A model generated the notes under the pieces. That model saw only the letters and a list, made by a program, of their open reading frames with translations, made no database searches and was not told the DNA's origin. DNA of 64,000 nucleotides from Anthopleura xanthogrammica (taxonomy: Eukaryota; Cnidaria; Anthozoa; Actiniaria; Actiniidae), in assembly GCA_964019055.1 (NCBI GenBank), contig OZ025208.1, positions 15,809,457 to 15,873,456 on the forward strand, given 5' to 3'. This document shows, one piece after another, positions 13,301 to 22,300 of the stretch; within the stretch, counting starts at the first letter, position 1; each line of letters begins with the position of its first letter. The position numbers were made by a program, and so were the translations under genes.

Positions 13301-16300
13301 TCAGTGTTGTGTGTGAGAATTGCTTGTTGGTTCTCTCCAGTGCATCGAGGGTTTTTCTCCGGGTTGTCCGGTTTTCCTCCTTCCGTAAAAAATCAACTTC
13401 TAAATTCCAATTGGAATAACAGTGGATGAATAGCTACTCCTGTAGAGGAGCCACTGCTAAATCCTATTTATTTATTTATTTATTTTATTTATTCTAACGT
13501 ATTTTTTTACTGAAATTCCTTTAGTTCCAGACCACAAGAAATCAGGCGTGGTCATCAGTGCCCGCGTGCATCCCGGGGAGACTAATGCGAGTTGGATGAT
13601 GAAGGGTGTCTTGGATTACTTGACTAGTAGTAGTAAAATCGCTGAGGTAAGAAGCAACCAATTGATAATATTCGGGCTTCCTGTGGAATGCCGAGATATA
13701 AAATGGCGTTTTTTGTTTATTATATTTTTCTACCTATCACAAATCACGGTTTAGTATCTAGGGAGCATGCGCTTTGCCGCTGAAATCATGATAACGAAGG
13801 CTCGCAACACCCAGAAACAAGTTCTTAATTGGAAGCCCGAGTGCACGTTCCTAGAGCGTCTACTTCATACTAGTACTTGTATAACTTGGAATTAAGAGTG
13901 ATAAAGCAGCAGAGATCTCGCCTATTTTTGGGGTTCCGATTTTGGGTATCTCCCTTAAATCTTGCCGCTAGTTTTCCAGACATACGCAGCTCGTATTTCA
14001 CGAAGGCCGCGCACTAACGCCCAACTGAGCTACGTCTGCTCCTAGTTTTGAAATGGTTTATGAAACGGTTGCACATGAGAAGACACATGAATATGGATAC
14101 AACTTAAACAAAAAATCGAGATTATTCTCTCCGCCAGACCTCGGAAATTCATCAGTTTTTGTTCGTTTGTTTATTCTTTATTTTTTCACTGTACTTTTTT
14201 ACAGAGTCTTCGAAGAAAGTTCGTTTTCAAGATCGTCCCAATGCTCAATCCTGACGGGGTTATCGTTGGTAACTATCGAACGAACCTGGCCGCTAAGGAC
14301 CTCAACAGGACGTACAAGGAACCTGATAAGGTAGGGCTGAAAACTACCATCCAGGAATTGGATGGATTATTACTCCATTCATGGGACCAGCATTACGGGC
14401 ACATGGTAAGGGTTCATGGCGTAGCGGTAAACGTTCGCCTTACGCCACTGTTAGTCCTACGGGTCGATTCCTGAGAACCCGGAGAAAAACCCTCGAATCA
14501 AGAGAGAGACCTAACAAAGTCTACTCACATAAAAATCCAGGCTAGGAATCATTTCCGAGACCCCAGAGGTGAGAGACGCGGTGAGTGAACTACCGCTGCA
14601 AAACCCTTGATTCCTAATTTTATGATTCCTAACACTAATTTTACTCTTTTCCGAACGCCAGGATAATTTTCCAACTGTATGGCACACCAAAAAGATGCTT
14701 GAATCGTTCAGGGAAAACCACGAGGTAGGGAAGAAATGCATTTGAATTCTTTTCCTTCTTTTTCTATTTCATTTAATCCCATTTGTTTTTAAAAACTTTC
14801 ACTTTTCAATTAATTTTCCATCCAATTTCTTTTTTCGTTGCAATTTCTTCTCATGATACCGGCTTTGTTTTTCTTTCATGGTATTCTTTTCCTATTCCAG
14901 TTTTCTCTTTACTTTTCTGATTTCCTATTCCTTTCCCTTCTTTTCCCATTCCCAGAATTTCATTTTCACTTCTCATTTTTAGGTCAGTATCTACTGTGAT
15001 CTTCATGGTCATAGTCGTAAGCCCAACGTGTTCATGTACGGCTGTACTGAAGACCCTAAGATGGGATCGGTAACGAACTTCCTGGAAGAAAGGCTGTTTC
15101 CTTGGATGATGTCACAACGAGTGAGTACATGCATTGATTTAGATTACTCTGTAAGAACCGAGCCCCCTCTCATACCCATAGGAGCATGAAAGACTTGTGG
15201 ACCAATAAAACGACAATCGAACAGCGACCGCACACACTTGTTTTAAGGAGCAAGTGTGCCTTGGTTGGTTAGTGAGCTGCCTGCTAAGCAAGAGGTCCAT
15301 AGTTTGATCCTCAGTGACATCACACACTTGTTTTAAGGAGTGAGTGTGGCTTGGTTGGTTAGTGTGCTGCCTGCTAAGCAAGAGGTCCATAGTTTGATCC
15401 TCAGTGACCTCGAACACTTGTTTTAATCAGCAAGTGTGCCTTGGTTGGTTAGTGAGCTACCTGCTAAGCAAGAGGTCCATAGTTTGATCCTCAGTGACCT
15501 CACACACTTGTTTTAAGGAGCAAGTGTGGTTTGGTTGGTTAGTGTGCTGCTTACTTAGCGAGAGGTCCATAGTTTGATCCTCAGTGACCTCGAACACTTG
15601 TTTTAATCAGCAATTGTGCCTTGGTTGGTTAGTGAGCTACCTGCTAAGCAAGAGGTCCATAGTTTGATCCTCAGTGACCTCACACACTTGTTTTAATGAG
15701 CAAGTGTGGCTTGCTTGGCAATTATTCTGATTCTGGTATCTTGTATTCTAGGCCCCCGATAAGTTCTCTTTCCAAGGGTGCAAGTTCATCGTTCGCAAGT
15801 GTAAAGAATCCACAGCTCGTGTTGTCATGTGGCGTCAGCTGGGTATCACCAACAGCTTCACTATGGAGGCAACCTTTTGTGGAGCGAATTTCGGGGACAT
15901 GTGAGTTGACTTTGTCTTGAACTATTGGATAAAGAATAACGTACACTATTCGTAGCACGCACCAATTCTCATTTCATTTGCGATTAATTCCCATGCCCAT
16001 CCTATGGAATGACAAGAAATGTGCTTTGACTGTAGAATAACACCCTTCGTAGCCCGCACACAGTTCGCATTTCATTTACGACTCATTATTAACCCATGGT
16101 AAACGAGCGATACAACTTGAGGAGTTTGATTGGTTTCGCTTATTAGAGGTGTCCGCTATATTGAGGTAGTGTCCGTTATGTAAAGGGTGTCCGTCCACTT
16201 AATAAATGTATTGCTGTTGACCAATGAGAGAGGCCTTGCTTTAAACTACTGCTCATTTCTGTCTCAGGGAGAAGGGGCGTCATTTCAATACACGTGACTT

Positions 16301-19300
16301 CGAAGATATGGGTCGTCATTTCTGTGAGGTGTTGATGGAATATTCTGAAGCTAAGAGTGCTAACAGGTAAGGGAACAACAACAATAACCACCACAACCAC
16401 CGTTACACAATAGCAGCAGCAACAACAACATCAGCAGCAACAACAGCAAACAACAGATGCAGCAACAATAGCAGCGCGATTTTTGCGCGCGCGTGAGAAA
16501 ATCGAATTGCTTCTGTGACGTAATAATAGAAATTTTGAAAACACGAGAATAAAAGAGAAAAAACGGGAAACGAAGGAGACAGACAGGGAGACAGTTATAC
16601 ATCAAATTGTCTTCAAAATGCTTTATGGAAACGAAATGAAATCTGCGGTCCTTTATGACAACTATCCTGCAAACAGGAAAGCGAGGAAAAGAGCTTGTTT
16701 ATAGAAATAAAACCAAGATGTCTTTGTATTTTTTAAAGGAACGAAATGACACAGTCATTCGTAGAACTCGCCTGTAAAATGACACGAGATATTCTTCGAC
16801 ACTCTTTGGGGAACTTCAAGAGAATATCAGACGATTCCAATACTAAAATAACTACTACAACACAACAAAACGAAAAAGAACAACAGACCAGAAATAGCAC
16901 TAAACCTGGAATCCGGCTCGCTCCTCGACTGAAGGACGTTAACTATGTAGATGTAGACGTAAAGCAAGCACAAGGTGTAGGGAACCCATATGTTAAGGAT
17001 CACGATTATGAGGTCTCTGTCAAGAGTATCCACGTCGATTCTTTTAATGACTGTATCAAGATTCTGGAAGGGCTCGATTTGAATGATTGTTACGAGGAAT
17101 CTGAGTAAGTATATAAATATTTTTTGGAGAGAATTTTAATTTAGGGAATCAAGGGTGGTGTAGTGGTAGTACACTCTCCTCTCACCTCTGGGGTCTCGGG
17201 TTCGATTCCTGGATTCAACATCACATACATTAGGGAATCAAGGGTGGAGTAGTGGTAGTACACTCACCTCTCACCTCTGGGGTCTCGGTTTGATTCCTGG
17301 ACTCAACATCACATACATTAGGGAATCAAGGGTGGAGTAGTGGTAGTACACTCACCTCTCACCTCTGGGTTCTCGGTTTGATTCCTGGACTCAACATCAC
17401 ATACATTAGGGAATCAAGGGTGGTGTAGTGGTAGTTCACTCTCCTCTTACCTCTGGGATCTCGGGTTCGATTCCTGGACTCAACATCATATACATTAGGG
17501 AATCAAGGGTGGAGTAGTGGTAGTACACTCGCCTCTCACCTCTGGGATCTCGGGTTCGATTCCTGGACTCAACATCATATACATTAGGGAATCAAGGGTG
17601 GAGTAGTGGTAGTACACTCGCCTCTCACCTCTGGGATCTCGGGTTCGATTCCTGGACTCAACATCATATACATTAGGGAATCAAGGGTGGAGTAGTGGTA
17701 GTACACTCTCCTCTCACCTCTGGGGTCTCGGGTTCGATTCCTGGATTCAACATCACATACATTAGGGAATCAAGGGTGGTGTAGTGGTAGTTCACTCTCC
17801 TCTTACCTCTGGGATCTCGGGTTCGATTCCTGGACTCAACATCATATACATTAGGGAATCAAGGGTGGAGTAGTGGTAGTACACTCTCCTCTCACCTCTG
17901 GGGTCTCGGGTTCGATTCCTGGATTCAACATCACATACATTAGGGAATCAAGGGTGGTGTAGTGGTAGTTCACTCTCCTCTTACCTCTGGGATCTCGGGT
18001 TCGATTCCTGGACTCAACATCATATACATTAGGGAATCAAGGGTGGAGTAGTGGTAGTACACTCTCCTCTTACCTCTGGGATCTCGGGTTCGATTCCTGG
18101 ACTCAACATCATATACATTAGGGAATCAAGGGTGGAGTAGTGGTAGTACACTCTCCTCTCACCTCTGGGGTCTCGGGTTTGATTCAAAGAATCAGCACCA
18201 CATTTGAGGAGGTTGGTATCTCCCTTGATTCAAGGGTTTTTCCTCCCAGACTTTGATCAGCCCAGAGTTTGTTTCCGGGCTCGATAAAATTGATGTTCAT
18301 ATAGTATCATATTTATAAGAAATATAGAAACAGTGGTACCTTATAATTTAATATATAATGATTTCCTGTACTGCTCCCATAAGTTTTATATATTATCCGC
18401 TATTATTTATATATTATCCGCTATTATTTATATATTTTTTATATATTATTTATATATTATCCGTTTATTTGGTAAACTGTAGAAGATGGAAGATGTTGGA
18501 TAATGTAAGTGTTACTGTTTCAGTTCTAGCGATTCCGACAGCGAACCCGAAGAAGATGAATCGTTCAAGAAGGATACAAATGTGAGTACGCAAGAATAGT
18601 ACATAGGTAGCATGAGTGGCGTGCGCTGCTCATACGTTGTCTCTCACCTCTGTGGTTCCAAAGCTTTGAGTCACTGTTTCGAGCCCTGCAGACACCATAT
18701 GTGAATTGAGTTTGTTTTGATGACGTGTTCTCCATAAAAACCAAGATGATAGTTGAGTGTTGTGTGCATAGAATAAAAATGAAGTCCCCAGTTAATGGAC
18801 TACTTCGACGATGCTGCGGCCATCTTGAATCTGAATAAATGAAAAGAATTTTTTACGAGATGCCGGGGGTATACGAAGGGTCTGATAAAGAAAAAAACAA
18901 ATTCTTGGTTTCTCTGGCCCTATCATGTTGGTTAAGTGACAAGCATTTAATTTTTCTACGTAGTATCAGTCATTATTTTCACATCTTGAATAGCAATGCA
19001 TTATGGGGCGTCCAGGGGGCAAAAGAAAACAAAAATGTCGGATATAATAGAGAGTTTCGTTTATTTGTCTTTCTTTGATGCCCATCTTCTTAATTCATCT
19101 CTTGTCAAGTTGTCTAGGATTGAAAAGTTAATTTAAATCGACGCCATAAGTGTAAAAAAGATTTGTATATTTGCCCCCTACCAAAATGGCCGCCGCATCG
19201 TGTAAGTAGTCCATTAAGTATCATGGCGCGCAAATTCTGGTTCAACCCGAACGCAGGCCAGCAGGAGTTTACTAGAGATAACGTGGTCATGTATGACTGG

Positions 19301-22300
19301 TCGTAATCGTTCATGTTTTATTGTGATTCTGCTTCAGACTGAAATGAAGAGAAAGAAAAAGAAGAAGAAAAGAAAACAGAACTGGTGGGAAAGCTTGTCG
19401 GTAAGAATCGGAAAAAGTTTTTTTTTTTTGCAATTGGAAGTTCAAGATTACTTTCAAAGTTTGCATAGCGGTATTTCACTCCTCTCTCACCTCTGGGGTC
19501 TCGGGTTCGATTCCTGGACTCGGCATCACATATGAGTAGAGTTTGTTGGTCTCTCCCTTGATTCGAGGGTTTTTCTCTGGGTTCTCCAGTTTTCCTTTCT
19601 CAGCAAACCCTAACAAGCTATATAAATTCCATTTCGATCTGTGAGTAAGAATGACTTTGATTGTCTTTTTCTATTAGAAATCTGTTCCGGAAAACAAGGA
19701 AAAAGTGTCAGAGGAGGAACAAGTCAAGACAGACAGCACGGTAATCATTACCTCTATTCATGTGGTTTATAACCTGAATATAGCTTGGTTTGGTTTTGCT
19801 TGCAATGTGTACCTTAGTCTGTGTTTAGACGTCGAATTTCGCATGTGCCAAATCTAATAAAAATGACCAAAACCTAAAAAAAATTGTTTGAATTCAATTG
19901 CATTAGATTCGGCACATGTGAAATTCGACGTCTAAACCGGGCTTTAGAGAGTGTCCCGCGGTTTTTTCTTTAAAATTCACTTCTTCAGCTTTGTACACAC
20001 TGGTGTACCAGAGAACGCGTGTGCTAACCTATAGACTATTGATGATGGCTTTGAAGGAACACCTAAACCATCCTAAAGATTCTTTAAAATAGTTGGAGGT
20101 TCTATACCATAATAGCGCCATAAAGATGAATAATTACATACTAAAAGAATGACTGCACAATAAAGATAAACAACCATACACTAACAATAATGACTGCGCA
20201 ATAAAGATAAACAACCATACACTAACAATAATGACTGCACAATAAAGATAAACAACCATACACTAACAATAATGACTGCGCAATAAAGATAAACAACCAC
20301 ACACCAACAATCATGACTGCGCAATAAAGATAAACAACCATACACTAAAAATAATGACTGCGCAATAAAGATAAACAACCATACACTAACAATAATGACT
20401 GCGCAATAAAGATAGACAACCATACACTAACAATAATGACTGCGCAATAAAGATAAACAACCATACACTAACAATAATGACTGCGCAATAAAGATAGACA
20501 ACCATACACTAACAATAATGACTGCGCAATAAAGATAAACAACCATACACTAACAATAATGACTGCGCAATAAAGATAGACAACCATACACTAACAATAA
20601 TGACTGCGCAATAAAGATAGACAACCATACACTAACAATAATGACTGCGCAATAAAGATAGACAACCATACACTAACAATAATGACTGCGCAATAAAGAT
20701 AAACAGCCATACACTAAAAATAATGACTGCGCAATAAAGATAAACAACCATACACTAACAATAATGACTGCGCAATAAAGATAAACAACCATACACTAAC
20801 AATAATGACTGCGCAATAAAGATAAACAACCACACACTAACAATCATGACTGCGCAATAAAGATAAACCATCATACACTAACAATAATGACTGCGCAATA
20901 AAGATAAACAACCATACACTAAAAATAATGACTGCGCAATAAAGATAAACAACCATACACTAACAATAATGACTGCGCAATAAAGATAGACAACCACACA
21001 CTAACAATAATGACTGCGCAATAAAGATAAACAACCATACACTAACAATAATGACTGCACAATAAAGATAAACAACCATACACTAACAATAATGACTGCG
21101 CAATAAAGATAAACAACCACACACCAACAATTATGACTGCGCAATAAAGATAAACAACCATACACTAACAATAATAACTGCGCAATAAAGATAAACAACC
21201 ATACACTAACAATAATGACTGCGCAATAAAGATAGACAACCACACACTAACAATAATGACTGCGCAATAAAGATAAACAACCACACACTAACAATAATGA
21301 CTGCGCAATAAAGATAAACAACCATACACTAACAATAATGACTGCGCAATTAAGATAGACAACCATACACTAACAATAATGACTGCACAATAAAGATAAA
21401 CAACCATACACTAAAAATAATGACTGCGCAATAAAGATAGACAACCATACACTAACAATAATGACTGCGCAATAAAGATTAACCATCATACACTAACAAT
21501 AATGACTGCGCAATAAAGATAGACAACCACACACTAACAATAATAACTGCGCAATAAAGATAAACAACCACACACTAACAATAATGACTGCGCAATAAAG
21601 ATAAACAACCATACACTAACAATAATGACTGCGCAATAAAGATAGACAACCATACACTAACAATAATGACTGCGCAATAAAGATAGACAACCATACACTA
21701 ACAATAATGACTGCGCAATAAAGATAAACAACCACACACTAACAATCATGACTGCGCAATAAAGATAAACCATCATACACTAACAATAATGACTGCGCAC
21801 AATAAAAATAAGTACAAATTAAGAGATAAAACAGGTACATCTATAATCTTCTGAAACTACTTGATGATGAATAAGATATGGTTATCTTAACAGAGAGAGA
21901 ACTCCAGCAAATCATCTAAACAAGTCTTTAAACAACGAAAACACGTAAAGTATTAAACTCTAAAGCCTTATAAAAGCTATGATAATAGATATAATCGGCT
22001 CTTTTGCGGTCAAAATCAACTTGTAAATTCCATTTGGATTTTATTTACAAAGCTACCCCGTGGGGATGCCATAGTTAAATCTCTTATTTGTTTTGATGTA
22101 TTTATGTGATGTTTGGTGTGTTGCGGATGTGATATGATGTATTGTGCTATGGTATAGTGTGATATATTGAGATTCGATGTTATGTTATGTGGTGCGATGT
22201 GATTTGATATATACTAGTTATACAATGGTTTCGAGTGGCATACCGTGGAATGTCCCACGAGTCTCTTGTAGTTTCTATCTAGTATACGCACGAGCCTTTA

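Noticed and set aside
17143..18180. A cluster of twelve functional tRNA-Glu genes
   Set aside because: A and B boxes are good, but no acceptor-stem pairing or proper 3' end is evident, and the last unit leads into a SINE body.
20147..21800. Regularly spaced repeats resembling a CRISPR array
   Set aside because: The 41-bp units are head to tail with no unique spacers, and the setting is an intron of an animal gene.
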